Assembly: GCF_003867015.1 (NCBI RefSeq)
Contig: NZ_CP032548.1
Location: 997,001-1,061,000, forward strand
DNA: 64,000 nucleotides
DNA from: Tenacibaculum singaporense
GTDB taxonomy: Bacteria; Bacteroidota; Bacteroidia; Flavobacteriales; Flavobacteriaceae
Direction of reading: 5' to 3'
Shown: piece by piece, positions 53,501 through 62,659 of the stretch
How positions within the stretch are numbered: the stretch's first letter is position 1
How the letters are laid out: every line of letters begins with the position of its first letter
Made by a program: the position numbers and the translations under genes
Notes under the pieces: model-generated
What the model saw: the letters and a program-made list of their open reading frames with translations, nothing else
Told to the model about the DNA's origin: nothing
Databases searched by the model: none

Positions 53501-56500
53501 ACGGTATACGTATATGTAATTGTTTCGCCTGGATTTGCGCATCCGTCACTGTCTGTGTCATTAAAAACACCTTCTTTTAATAAAGCAATACCAGCTTGTT
53601 GACAAAAAGTTGAGTTAGTAGCATCAATATATCCACCGTAAACTTCGATTGAATTTACAGCGGCAACTAATGAGTTTACTGTTAATTGAATTTCATCAAA
53701 GGTAGTGCTAGTATTAAAAGCTACAACGTAAAAACTATCTGTACTAGTTGGAGTAATATTTACTAAACCCAGGGCTTCAAGAGCGAGTAGGTTGTTTGCT
53801 GTTTGTTGCTCTTGTTGAACGCCATCAAGATAAGTTGTGATGGTGAGTGTATTTAATAAGTCTGCTTGAAGTAAGTCGTTTGTATCTCTAATTACAAATC
53901 CAGCTTGTGTACCAGCAGGATAATCAACAAGTACATCTTGAACTGAAATAGAAGCGCTTCCTGCTACACCAGCTACAATGTTTATAAGAGCATAATCAGA
54001 ATTGTCTTCAGATATAACATTTACAGCATTATCAACTTCACAAGCGATACAAGCAACACCGTCGGTTCCTGTATTTTCGTTGTTAATAATAACCGAACTA
54101 CTAGGATTTGATATTACGTAAGGTTCATCACAATTAATTATTCCTGGGCAGAAAGATTGAAGTACCATTCCATAAATTCTAGTGCTGCCTAGGTTTAATG
54201 AAAGAGTTTGTGTTATAGAAAGCTGTACTTCATCAAAAGGAGCTGTGGTAATAAATCCTAATCTTACCGATTCACTTCCTGTTAATAATAATCCAGAATA
54301 TACAGGAAGTAATTCAGTAGTACCTGTTTTAGATTCAACAAGTGTTCCATCTAAATAGGTTGAAATGGTTATAGCATCAAACAATTGAGTATTTAAAAGT
54401 GTAGTATTTTCAATGTCAAAACCAGCAAAAGTATTTGCGGTGTAATCGGTAATTTCATTTTTATAGGCTATAGTAGATGTACCTGCAACACCTGCTAATA
54501 AATCTATAGAAGCATAGTTTGAAGTATCAGAATCAATAGCATTATTTGTGTTGTTAACACTTCCTAGTGTTAAAAGCCCTCCAGTTCCTGTGTGTTCCTC
54601 TACAGCTCTTACAGGAAAGTTTGGTTTAGTAAGTTGGGTAGCGGTATTACAAGCTAACTCAGGTCCTTCACAAAATCTATTAGTTACAGCAGCGTAAACG
54701 TTTGTTGTCGATGCAACTCCTGCCAAACTAGCAATAGAAATTTCTACAGCATCATAATTCATTGAAGTGTAAAAACCAACATAGAATTGATCAGCACCTA
54801 AAATAGGACTGTCTAAAGCAAGTAAAGAAGTACTTGTGTTAGTTTCTTGTTGTACACCGTCAAGATAGGTTGTTATGGTAATAGCATTTAAAAGATCAGC
54901 TTGAAGAATGGAAGTATTTTCTATTAAGAAACCTGCATAACCACCCGATTCGATAAACTCACTAGCTGTATTGTCAGTTACAGTTAATGTATGTGTTACT
55001 CCAAGACCAATAAGTGTTGATACAGAAGCAAAGTTAGAAGGATCTGTGTCTATAATGTTGCTAGCATCTGAAATGCCACAACCTACTACACAGAGTCCAG
55101 AAGTGTTTTCATCTACTGTTAAATCTGTAAAATTATCATTTGTTATTGCTACAGGATTTTCTGTATTACAGGGAACAGGGTATTGTACGCCATCTGTATA
55201 AATAATATACTCTGCTGTAGATTGACATCCGTTCGCATCTGTTACTGTTACATTGTAACTTCCTTGAGTTAATCCAGAAATAGAAGAAGATGTTTGGCCT
55301 CCGGGGCTCCATAGATAAGTGTAAGGAGGTGTTCCTCCAGATACGGATAAAGAAATACTCCCGTCTGATGCTCCAATAGAAGTTTCTTTTATAGAACTTC
55401 CTGATATTTGTATAGAGTTATCTACATAGCTCCCATAAACTTCAATACTATTAATAACTGAAGCTAGGGAGCTAACTGTAAGTTGAATTTCATCGTATTC
55501 AAGTGAAGTAGAAAAGCCAACCCAATAAAAACCATTAGTTGTAGAAGGAGTTATATTTATTAAACCTAATGCTTCGAGAGCTAGTAAATTGTTTCCAGAT
55601 TGTGTTTCTTGTACTGAACCATCTAAATAAGTTGTTATAGTTATAGAATTTAATAAATCTAATTGTAAAAGGTCATTTGTATCCCTAATAACAAAACCAG
55701 CAGCGCTTCCAGAAGGAAAATTACTTAGAACATTTTCAACTGAAATAGAAGCTGTACTTGCAACACCAGCAGTTACATTTATCATAGCAAAGTCAGATTC
55801 ACTTTCGCTAATAACATTTGTTGCGTTATCTACTTCACAAGCTACACAAGCTACTCCGTTTACACCAGTATTTGTGTTATTAATTATTACAGGTTGAGAA
55901 GGATTGTTTAATAATGTAGCAGTATCACAGTTTAAATTCCCTTCGCTAAAAGCTTCTAATATGAGACCATAAACTCGAGTACTCCCTAAGTCTAAAGTAA
56001 GAGTTTGTTGAATGGATAATTGAGCTTCATCAAAAGGTAATGAAGTAACAAAACCTACTTGAGAACGTTCGGTTCCAGTAAATAATAAACCACTGTCTAC
56101 CGATAATAATTCAGAGCTACCTGTTTTTACTTCCTGTTGAACACCATCTAAATAAGTTGTTATGGTAATTCCATCAAGTAGTTCAAGATTTAAAACAGAA
56201 GCATTTTCAATGTCAAAGCCTACATAAGTTTGTGCAAGATAATTTGTCAGCTCATCTTTTATAGAAATACTTCCAGTAGCTATAACTCCTAAAGTAAAGT
56301 CAATACTGGCGTACGTATTGTTGTTTGAATCTATTGCCGAATTAGTATTTGTAACTGTTCCAACATTTAAAACACCTCCCATTCCTGTATGCTCATCAAC
56401 GATACGAGCGGGAAAATCTGGTTTGTTTATTATTGTAGGAGTGTTAGGTTCTAAATTAGGACCAACGCAAAAATTATTAGTAACAGGGTAATAAATATTG

Positions 56501-57144
56501 GTACTTGAAGCAATACCAGCTAAGCTAGCTATTGAAATCTCAATACTATCATAATCTAATGTAGTGTAAAAGCCTACGTAAAATTGGTCGTTATTAAGTA
56601 AAGAACTGTCTAGTGTAACTAAGGAAGTTCCAGCATTTGTTTCTTGTTCAACTCCGTTTAAATATGTTTTTACGGTAATAGCACCGAGTAAGTCTATTTG
56701 AGCAACAGAACCGTTTTCTATTAAAAAACCAGCATAACTACCAGCTTCAAAAAATTCATCAGTAGTATTGTCTGTCACTGTTATTGTATGAGTTACACCT
56801 AAACCTAGCAGTGTAGAAACAGTAGTGTAATTTGTAAGATCGGAATCTGTTAAATTGTTGAGGTTTGAAATACCGCAACCAAGTAAACAAAGCCCACTAG
56901 TATCTTCAGTAACAGTTAAATCGGTAAAACTAGATGAAGAAATGGCAACTGGAGAATCGGTGTTACAGGCAACAGTTATAGGTGGAGAATAATTAATATT
57001 ATCACTTGAACTTCGTTTTTCTGAAAAAGACGAAAGAGTCAAAAACAAGAAAAGTATTGAAGTGAATTTGAATTGTATGCAAGTTTTTTGCATCATTAGA
57101 TGCTTATGGGTAGTTCTTTTCATAATAATTGGTTGGTTAGACAT
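50557..57144 (-). CDS. Giant T9SS type B surface protein with SprB and DUF11 repeats
   Basis: This is a 2195-residue exported protein. An ATG at 57123 (MKRTTHKHLMM) is an alternative start; the hydrophobic signal core is FTSILFLFLTLSSFS. Two long homologous blocks of roughly 520 residues (about 55-580 and 655-1190), each with strands like AGFLIEN, TTYLDGVQQE, Cys pairs (VACVACEVDN) and a YGS/YGG end, flank one SprB-type repeat (GGTPPYTYLWSPGG). Seven DUF11 repeats of about 129 residues follow (IALIKTATFNDEDTDGCSD, GETITYNFTLTNTGN), and the C-terminus (EIFNAVSPDEDGANDFFRI, LKVFNRWGVLVYQTD) is the T9SS type B sorting domain. It is probably a cell-surface adhesin exported by T9SS, first in a trio with PorP/SprF and OmpA. 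Confidence 0.93.
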   Translation of the reverse strand: MSNQPIIMKRTTHKHLMMQKTCIQFKFTSILFLFLTLSSFSEKRSSSDNINYSPPITVACNTDSPVAISSSSFTDLTVTEDTSGLCLLGCGISNLNNLTDSDLTNYTTVSTLLGLGVTHTITVTDNTTDEFFEAGSYAGFLIENGSVAQIDLLGAITVKTYLNGVEQETNAGTSLVTLDSSLLNNDQFYVGFYTTLDYDSIEISIASLAGIASSTNIYYPVTNNFCVGPNLEPNTPTIINKPDFPARIVDEHTGMGGVLNVGTVTNTNSAIDSNNNTYASIDFTLGVIATGSISIKDELTNYLAQTYVGFDIENASVLNLELLDGITITTYLDGVQQEVKTGSSELLSVDSGLLFTGTERSQVGFVTSLPFDEAQLSIQQTLTLDLGSTRVYGLILEAFSEGNLNCDTATLLNNPSQPVIINNTNTGVNGVACVACEVDNATNVISESESDFAMINVTAGVASTASISVENVLSNFPSGSAAGFVIRDTNDLLQLDLLNSITITTYLDGSVQETQSGNNLLALEALGLINITPSTTNGFYWVGFSTSLEYDEIQLTVSSLASVINSIEVYGSYVDNSIQISGSSIKETSIGASDGSISLSVSGGTPPYTYLWSPGGQTSSSISGLTQGSYNVTVTDANGCQSTAEYIIYTDGVQYPVPCNTENPVAITNDNFTDLTVDENTSGLCVVGCGISDASNIIDTDPSNFASVSTLIGLGVTHTLTVTDNTASEFIESGGYAGFLIENTSILQADLLNAITITTYLDGVQQETNTSTSLLALDSPILGADQFYVGFYTSMNYDAVEISIASLAGVASTTNVYAAVTNRFCEGPELACNTATQLTKPNFPVRAVEEHTGTGGLLTLGSVNNTNNAIDSDTSNYASIDLLAGVAGTSTIAYKNEITDYTANTFAGFDIENTTLLNTQLFDAITISTYLDGTLVESKTGTTELLPVYSGLLLTGSESVRLGFITTAPFDEVQLSITQTLSLNLGSTRIYGMVLQSFCPGIINCDEPYVISNPSSSVIINNENTGTDGVACIACEVDNAVNVISEDNSDYALINIVAGVAGSASISVQDVLVDYPAGTQAGFVIRDTNDLLQADLLNTLTITTYLDGVQQEQQTANNLLALEALGLVNITPTSTDSFYVVAFNTSTTFDEIQLTVNSLVAAVNSIEVYGGYIDATNSTFCQQAGIALLKEGVFNDTDSDGCANPGETITYTYTVTNTGNVSITNVELTDPISPSPLTLNSGDTDDDNELDVDETWVYSLDYIITQDDIDNSSVTGQATVTGVSTGGTNVSDLSDDNSTLEDDPTVTNLCQTEGIALIKQGTINDENGDGCSDNGETITFTLSVINTGNTTLNSIVVTDPLLTVSYSSGDTDSDNELDVDEIWIYTGSYIVTPLDITNTFVQNQATVQASTVSGGTVSDQSDDNSILEDDITTIDLCQAPDIAIVKTATFNDENSDGCSNTGETITYTMTVTNQGNTGLINVTVNDPLLGGPVTLDSGDLNTNNTLDVGEIWIYTADYAITQTNIDNGSITNQATASGESSQAVVVTDLSDNDSVLEDDPTQTTVCQSDSIALVKTAIFNDEDTDGCSDVGETITYNFTLTNTGNTTIINVVLTDPMLGGTITLASGDTDSDNQLDINETWSYTANYTITQANIDNGSVTNQATVTGTSISGNNVSDLSDDNSILENDQTQTNLCQSDGIALIKTATFNDEDTDGCSDVGETITYNFTLTNTGNTTITNVVLTDPMLGGTITLASGDTDSDNQLDINETWSYSANYTITQTNIDNGSVSNQATVTGTSISGNNVSDLSDDNSTLEDDQTQTNLCQSDGIALIKTATLNDEDNDNCSDVGETITYNFTLTNTGNTTITNVILTDPMLSGTITLASGDINSNNQLDINETWSYSASYTITQSDIDNGSVNNQATVTGTSISGNNVSDLSDDNSILEDDQTQTTLCQPNNSISLEKVSTFNDANGNGYANVGETITYSFIIYNTGDSALYNITLQDNLPGITINGSTIPQLLPGEVDSTTFTAIYVITEQDLTNESVTNQALVTAEDSSGGSVTDTSDDPNNLDDIDIDNDGDPDDPTITDLPIEEIPFEIFNAVSPDEDGANDFFRINGIENYPNNNLKVFNRWGVLVYQTDAYGINGNLFRGISEGRATVSKDQKLPTGTYFYILTRWNSNQEAMTNKGYLYLKRN
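51280..52440 (-). repeat. Near-identical 387-base tandem repeats in the surface protein gene
   Basis: Three consecutive DUF11 units share long stretches of identical DNA with a period of about 387 bases (129 codons); for example the minus-strand segment encoding ASGDTDSDNQLDINETWSY recurs almost base for base. The four DUF11 units further upstream are more diverged. This points to recent tandem duplication or gene conversion, and the copy number is likely to vary. Confidence 0.85.
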
Positions 57145-57546
57145 TGTAAAGAACCTGTCAAGTCCTAATTAGTGGTTTACGGACAAAGACAGCCATTACA
57201 TTAGTTTAATAATGTTGGAAAATAGCTTCTGAGTATAAGATGTTATAGCTAATTTTTTAACAAAGCAACGAGTCGTAGTTCATTTTTCGGGGGTATAGTT
57301 TGTTACGAATAATTGGTATAGTAGTAAAACTTCCAAATGAATGGTAGTCTAAAAAGCAACAGCTTAGTAGTTGAAATAGCAGTAGGTTAGATCTAGAAAA
57401 TTTGGTTAAAAATAATAGTGTTTAATTATAGCTAACCTTTTTGATGAGGTAAGAGAAAAATAATCATAATGCGAGAGACTTAAATTTAAAAAACTTAAAA
57501 TGTGTTCCAGTAAGCCCCAAAAAAAGGAGTTACTTAGTTTTCAACA

Positions 57547-57566
57547 GTCAATAACTAGTTATTGAC
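57547..57566. repeat. Perfect 20-base palindrome
   Basis: GTCAATAACTAGTTATTGAC reads the same on both strands without a loop. This makes it more like a protein-binding site than a terminator. It is about 400 bases upstream of the surface protein gene and 300 bases upstream of the efflux regulator gene. Confidence 0.6.
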
Positions 57567-57832
57567 AGTAAATAGTATTTTAACTTTAAGGGGGGTAAGA
57601 GAAAAAAATCATAATTACATTTATTACTCTTACTGTAGTGTGAATATAGTAAAAAAATACAATAAATAAAGTAAAAGGTGTTGTAGTTTTTTGTTTTAAG
57701 TGTCTTTTTATTAAGTGTTTGGTTGTTTTTTTGTGATTTATTTATAGTCGGTTGTGTGGTTAAAGGAAACAAAAATACATCACTCCTTCCTGTTAAGAAT
57801 CTATTAACATTTTTTTAACTTCGTTTAGTTCG

Positions 57833-57849
57833 GTTTGTTCCGAACAAAC
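57833..57849. promoter_or_regulatory. Operator-like palindrome at the efflux promoter
   Basis: GTTTGTTC and GAACAAAC flank a central C (17 bases). A nested pair GTTCGG/CCGAAC overlaps it. It ends two bases before the -7 box, as expected for a repressor site of the regulator encoded just downstream. Confidence 0.65.
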
Positions 57850-57851
57850 TT

Positions 57852-57859
57852 TATTTTTG
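57852..57859 (+). promoter_or_regulatory. -7 box of the efflux operon
   Basis: TATTTTTG (TAnnTTTG match) lies 14 bases before the ATG at 57874. The TTG at 57835-57837 inside the palindrome is a possible, rather close, -33 element. Confidence 0.55.
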
Positions 57860-57873
57860 CATGGTAAATTTTA

Positions 57874-58368
57874 ATGATGATGAATCAAGTAGAAAAGAGA
57901 AAATGTGAATTAGTTGAGAAGCTAGGAATTTTTTTAGAAAAAAAAGAACAGTTAGCTCCAGTGGCGGCAAGAATATTTTCACACATTATTTTAACAGGAA
58001 AACAAGGAACAACCTTTGAAGATTTGGTGTCTGGTCTTTGTGCTAGTAAAAGTACAATTTCAACACACCTTAATCATTTACAAGGATTAAAAAAGGTAAG
58101 CTATTTTACAAAAACAGGAGATAGGAAAAAATACTTTATCCTTAATAGTGACACTATGCTTCAAGGAATAAGTAATATGGTAGAAGAATGGGAAGGAGAA
58201 AAGGAACTGCACATAGAAGTTAAAGAATACAAAGAAGATATTAATAAAACGTTGAAAGAAGAAGATAGGTTTGATCTAGGCTTTCATGATAGTTTTATTG
58301 AGTTTTTAGACGGAGCTATTGAATCTATTACTAAACTGAAAGAAAAAATTATAAACCACAAACACTAA
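57874..58368 (+). CDS. GbsR/MarR-type regulator of the RND operon
   Basis: This 164-residue regulator has a winged helix (ARIFSHIILTGKQGTTFEDL, then CASKSTISTHLNHLQGLKKVSYF and a wing TGDRKKYFIL) and a long C-terminal helix for dimerisation. The pattern fits GbsR-like members of the MarR superfamily that often precede RND efflux genes in Bacteroidetes. The palindrome at 57833-57849 overlapping the promoter suggests it represses its own operon; the inducer is unknown. The adaptor gene starts 14 bases downstream. Confidence 0.88.
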   Translation: MMMNQVEKRKCELVEKLGIFLEKKEQLAPVAARIFSHIILTGKQGTTFEDLVSGLCASKSTISTHLNHLQGLKKVSYFTKTGDRKKYFILNSDTMLQGISNMVEEWEGEKELHIEVKEYKEDINKTLKEEDRFDLGFHDSFIEFLDGAIESITKLKEKIINHKH

Positions 58369-58382
58369 TTATTATATATAAA

Positions 58383-59507
58383 ATGAAATATCAATCTATA
58401 TACGGTATTGCTATTCTTAGCATTGTTGCATTATTTTTTACAAGCTGTGGAAAACAACAACAACAAAACCAACAACAAATGCCAGCGCTACCTTTTCCAG
58501 TAGTAAAGGTTGCTGAAAAATCAATAACAAATTATCAAAGTTACCCAGTAACTATTGAGGGAGAAGTAAATAGTGAAATAAGACCAAAGGTTTCTGGATA
58601 CGTAAAGAATGTTTTGGTAAAAGAAGGGCAGAAAGTTAAACAGGGACAACTATTGTTTAAGTTAGAAACCCAATCATTAAGTCAAGATGCTGAAGCAGCA
58701 AGAGCAGCTGTAAATACAGCGCAGGTTGAAGTTAATAAATTAAAACCATTAGTAGAAAAGAATATTATTAGTCCAGTTCAGTTAGAAACAGCTAAGGCAA
58801 GTTTAGCACAGGCTAAAAGTACATACAATAGTATTGCAGCTAATATTAATTATGCTAATATAAAAAGCCCTGTAAACGGATTTGTAGGCTCAATTAATTA
58901 TAGAAAAGGAGCTTTAGTAAGTGCACAAAGTGCAATGCCACTAACAAAAGTAGCTTCTATAAAAAATGTATATGCCTACTTTTCTATGAATGAAAAAGAG
59001 TTTTTAAACTTTATTGATTCAGCAGAAGGTGATACAATGGATGAAAAAATTAAAAAATTACCACCAGTAAAGTTATTGTTAGCTAACGGAAAAGAGTATG
59101 AACAAACTGGAGTTATTGAAACCATTGCAGGAGATATTAATCAGCAAACAGGTACTATTAGTTTTAGAGCAAAGTTTGATAATAAAGCAGGTTTGTTACG
59201 TAACGGAAGTAGTGGTACAATTTTAATACCTAAAGTACATAACGATGCGTTAATTATACCTTCAGAATCTACATTTGAACGTCAAGGTAAGGTGTATGCT
59301 TATACAGTAAATAATGATTCTTTGGCAGAAAAAACTATTGAAGTAGAAGCACAAGTAGGAAAGCTTTACGTGGTAAAATCAGGATTAGAAAAAGAAGAAA
59401 CCATTTTAGCTAAAGGCTTAAACAAAGTGCGTTCAGGAGCAAAAATTAAACCCGTTCCAACGCCTTTAGATAGTATAGTTAACTCATTCGATACGGTATT
59501 TAAATAA
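58383..59507 (+). CDS. RND efflux periplasmic adaptor lipoprotein
   Basis: This 374-residue membrane fusion protein has a lipobox LFFTSC with Cys22 as the lipidated residue. It has the half-motif strands of the lipoyl domain (SGYVKNVLVKEGQKVKQGQLLFKLE), a helical hairpin with VEKNIISPVQLETAKASL, the second lipoyl half (YANIKSPVNGFVG) and a beta barrel (LRNGSSGTILIPK). It links the inner-membrane pump to the outer-membrane factor, both encoded just downstream. It is most like the AcrA/MexA (HAE1) group. Confidence 0.96.
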   Translation: MKYQSIYGIAILSIVALFFTSCGKQQQQNQQQMPALPFPVVKVAEKSITNYQSYPVTIEGEVNSEIRPKVSGYVKNVLVKEGQKVKQGQLLFKLETQSLSQDAEAARAAVNTAQVEVNKLKPLVEKNIISPVQLETAKASLAQAKSTYNSIAANINYANIKSPVNGFVGSINYRKGALVSAQSAMPLTKVASIKNVYAYFSMNEKEFLNFIDSAEGDTMDEKIKKLPPVKLLLANGKEYEQTGVIETIAGDINQQTGTISFRAKFDNKAGLLRNGSSGTILIPKVHNDALIIPSESTFERQGKVYAYTVNNDSLAEKTIEVEAQVGKLYVVKSGLEKEETILAKGLNKVRSGAKIKPVPTPLDSIVNSFDTVFK

Positions 59508-59519
59508 TAAAAGAAAATC

Positions 59520-62500
59520 ATGTTACAAAAATTTATAGAGCGTCCGGTACTCTCTACAGTAATTTCTATTATCATAGTAATATTAGGAGTACTGTCATTA
59601 ACACAATTACCGGTAACGCAATACCCTGATATAGCACCCCCAACGGTGCAGGTTACTGCTTCTTATCCAGGAGCAAGTGCCGAAACAATTTTAGAAAGTG
59701 TTATTGTTCCTATAGAAGAACAAATAAATGGGGTAGAAGGAATGACTTATATGACTTCTACTGCAAGTAATACAGGTACAGCAAGTATTCAAGTATTTTT
59801 TGAACAAGGTTACGACCCAGATATTGCTGCGGTAAACGTACAGAACAGAGTTGCTAGAGCAAATGCTTTATTACCTTCCGAAGTTACAAGAGCAGGGGTT
59901 ATTACAGCAAAACAACAAAACTCGGCACTTTTATATGCTGCTATCTTTTCAACAAACCCTGAATATGATGATGTTTTTATTCAGAATTATCTGAATATAA
60001 ATGTAAAACCAGAATTACAACGTGTTTCTGGAGTAGGAGCTGTAAATGTGTTTGGAGCAAAAGATTATTCGATGCGTGTATGGTTGGATCCAGCAAAAAT
60101 GGCATCGTATAAGTTAGAGCCTAGAGAAGTAATAGCAGCAATTAATGAACAAAGTTTAGAAGCAGCAGCAGGATCTTTAGGACAAAACTCAGGAGAATCT
60201 TTTGAGTATGTAATTAAATATAAAGGACGATATAAAACAGCAAAAGAATATGAAAATGTTGTTGTAAAAGCTTTAGGTAACGGACAGTTTTTACGTGTTA
60301 AAGATGTGGCAAAAGTAGAATTGGATGCATTTTCTTATTCGTCATTATCACGTACAAACGGGAATCCGGCACTTAACTTTGGAGTTTTTCAAACACCAGG
60401 ATCTAATGCACAGGAAATTATTGAAAACATCTATGTAAAACTTGAAGATTTAAAGAAAGATTTTCCAGAAGGATTAGATTACATAATTAACTATGACACA
60501 AATAAATTTTTAACAGCATCTGTAAACAAAGTAAAAAGTACTTTAATAGAAGCCTTTTTATTAGTGTTTGTTGTAGTGTTTATTTTCTTACAAGATTTTA
60601 AATCTACTTTAATACCCGCAATAGCGGTTCCGGTATCAATTATTGGTACATTCTTTTTCCTTAATCTATTTGGATACTCTATTAACCTGCTAACGTTATT
60701 CGCTTTAATCTTGGCAATTGGTATTGTGGTAGATGATGCCATTGTAGTGGTAGAAGCGGTACATGCTAAATTGGAAGACGGAGCAGAAAGTGCAAAAAAA
60801 GCATCCATTTCTGCGATGAGTGAAATTAGTGGAGCTATTGTATCAATTACTTTAGTAATGATGGCTGTATTTGTACCAATTACTTTTATACAAGGTCCAT
60901 CAGGAGTGTTTTATGAGCAATTTGGGGTAACACTAATGGTTGCTATTTTAATTTCAGCAGTAAACGCACTAACACTAACACCAGCTTTAAGTGCATTACT
61001 ATTAAAACCACATAACGATACTCACAAGAAAAAAGGATTATTACAGCGATTTTATGATGCATTTAATGCAGGATTTAATGTGGTAACTAATAAATATACC
61101 AAGTCTTTAGGGTTTTTAGTAAAACATAAATGGGTAACAGCAGGTATTTTAGGAGTAAGTGTTTTAGCCATTGTATGGGCAAGTAATACAATCCCTACCG
61201 GTTTTGTACCATCAGAAGATAGAGGGGTAGTTTTTATGAATGCAGAATTGCCAGCAGGTTCTTCATTAGATAGATCATATAAGGTTACAGAAAAGTTATA
61301 TGAAAGTATTAAAGAAATTGAAGGAATAAAAGGAGCATCATTTATTAGTGGACAAAACTTTTTCTCTGGTTCAGGGAGTTCATATGCAATGGGCTTTATC
61401 ATTCTAGAAGATTGGAGTGAAAGAGAAAGCGATGCAGAATCAGTTCAAAGTATTGTGGGGCAATTGTTCGGAAAAGCAGCAATGATACCAGATGCAAAAA
61501 TTATTTTCTTTACACCACCAAGTGTACCAGGTTTTGGTAGTGCAGATGGTTTTGAAATGAGATTATTAGATCGTAGTGCTAAACCATTAACCGAAATGGA
61601 TGCAACAGCAAAAGAGTTTGTTGGTCTTTTAAATCAACAACCAGAAATAGCATTTGCGTCTAACTCTTTTGATACGGGATTCCCTCAGTTAGAATTAGAT
61701 ATCAATGTAGAAAGAGCTAAAGAGGCAGGAGTATCAACAAGTGCTATTCTTTCTGCTTTACAAGGATATATTGGAGGTAATTATGCAGCTGACTTTAGTA
61801 GATTTGGAAAACAGTTTAGAGTTTTTGTACAATCACTACCTGAAGACAGAGTAAATGAAGAAAGCTTAAATAGCATGTTTATAAAAACTCCAAGTGGAGA
61901 AATGACACCAATTTCTCAATTTGTAAGTCTAAAACGTGTATATGGTCCACAAACGGTAAATCGTTTCAACCTATTTAACTCAGTAACAGTAAACGGAGGT
62001 GTAACTCCAGGATTTAGTACAGGAGATGCCATTACTAAAATAAACACATTAGCAGAAAATAATTTACCAGAAGGGTATAGTGTTGCTTATTCAGGAATTA
62101 CTAGAGAAGAAATAGCATCATCAGGACAATCTACCATTATTTTTATGATTAGTATTTTGTTTGTTTATTTCTTATTAGCAGCACAATACGAGAGTTACCT
62201 ATTACCATTATCAGTAATTTTCTCATTACCAATTGGGGTAGCAGGAGCATATTACACAACGTATTTAGCAGGATTAGAAAACAACATCTATTTCCAAATA
62301 GCCTTAATTATGTTATTAGGTCTGTTAGCAAAGAATGCGATTCTTATTGTAGAATTTGCAATACAACGTCGTAAACAAGGAAAAAGCTTATACGATGCGG
62401 CCATTGAAGGAGCAAAAGTTCGTTTAAGACCTATTTTAATGACCTCGTTTGCCTTTATTCTTGGATTAATGCCGTTAGTATTAGCAAAAGGAGTAGGAGC

Positions 62501-62657
62501 TGAAGGAAATAACTCTATCGGAACTGGTGCTGCAGGAGGACTGTTAATAGGTACCTTAATAGGGGTATTCGTTATTCCTGTACTATTTGTAGTATTTCAA
62601 TGGCTACAAGAAAAAGTATCAAGCAAACCAGTTGTTATTGAAACTAAAGAAGATTAA
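59520..62657 (+). CDS. RND multidrug efflux pump (AcrB/HAE1 family)
   Basis: This 1045-residue pump starts MLQKFIERPVLSTVISIIIV and has the usual twelve membrane helices and two large periplasmic loops. The proton relay motif is GIVVDDAIVVVE with Asp405 and Asp406 (AcrB Asp407/408). Other blocks are QLPVTQYPDIAPPTV, LTPALSALLLKPH and a second-half GLLAKNAILIVEFA. Length is normal. It exports hydrophobic or amphiphilic compounds as a homotrimer with the adaptor and outer-membrane genes on either side. The adaptor is 12 bases upstream and the outer-membrane factor two bases downstream. Confidence 0.97.
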   Translation: MLQKFIERPVLSTVISIIIVILGVLSLTQLPVTQYPDIAPPTVQVTASYPGASAETILESVIVPIEEQINGVEGMTYMTSTASNTGTASIQVFFEQGYDPDIAAVNVQNRVARANALLPSEVTRAGVITAKQQNSALLYAAIFSTNPEYDDVFIQNYLNINVKPELQRVSGVGAVNVFGAKDYSMRVWLDPAKMASYKLEPREVIAAINEQSLEAAAGSLGQNSGESFEYVIKYKGRYKTAKEYENVVVKALGNGQFLRVKDVAKVELDAFSYSSLSRTNGNPALNFGVFQTPGSNAQEIIENIYVKLEDLKKDFPEGLDYIINYDTNKFLTASVNKVKSTLIEAFLLVFVVVFIFLQDFKSTLIPAIAVPVSIIGTFFFLNLFGYSINLLTLFALILAIGIVVDDAIVVVEAVHAKLEDGAESAKKASISAMSEISGAIVSITLVMMAVFVPITFIQGPSGVFYEQFGVTLMVAILISAVNALTLTPALSALLLKPHNDTHKKKGLLQRFYDAFNAGFNVVTNKYTKSLGFLVKHKWVTAGILGVSVLAIVWASNTIPTGFVPSEDRGVVFMNAELPAGSSLDRSYKVTEKLYESIKEIEGIKGASFISGQNFFSGSGSSYAMGFIILEDWSERESDAESVQSIVGQLFGKAAMIPDAKIIFFTPPSVPGFGSADGFEMRLLDRSAKPLTEMDATAKEFVGLLNQQPEIAFASNSFDTGFPQLELDINVERAKEAGVSTSAILSALQGYIGGNYAADFSRFGKQFRVFVQSLPEDRVNEESLNSMFIKTPSGEMTPISQFVSLKRVYGPQTVNRFNLFNSVTVNGGVTPGFSTGDAITKINTLAENNLPEGYSVAYSGITREEIASSGQSTIIFMISILFVYFLLAAQYESYLLPLSVIFSLPIGVAGAYYTTYLAGLENNIYFQIALIMLLGLLAKNAILIVEFAIQRRKQGKSLYDAAIEGAKVRLRPILMTSFAFILGLMPLVLAKGVGAEGNNSIGTGAAGGLLIGTLIGVFVIPVLFVVFQWLQEKVSSKPVVIETKED

Positions 62658-62659
62658 TT

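Larger units (their letters stand above)
57145..57873. other. 729-base intergenic region between the surface gene and the efflux operon
   Basis: Both neighbours are transcribed away from this region, so it must hold two promoters. I see no convincing gene: a 74-codon frame at 57548-57772 (minus) is Lys/Asn/Tyr-rich and unremarkable. It contains a perfect 20-base palindrome (57547-57566) and the operator and promoter of the efflux regulator (57833-57859). I found no clear TAnnTTTG box for the surface protein gene. Confidence 0.6.

Noticed and set aside
51280..53600. Periodic repeats as a possible CRISPR array
   Set aside because: The period is about 387 bases, the repeats lie in an open coding frame, and they encode DUF11 domains.
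57548..57772. 74-codon minus-strand frame in the long intergenic region
   Set aside because: Composition is dominated by Lys, Asn, Tyr, Ser and Leu as expected from random AT-rich DNA, it spans the perfect palindrome, and no promoter or recognisable motif supports it.
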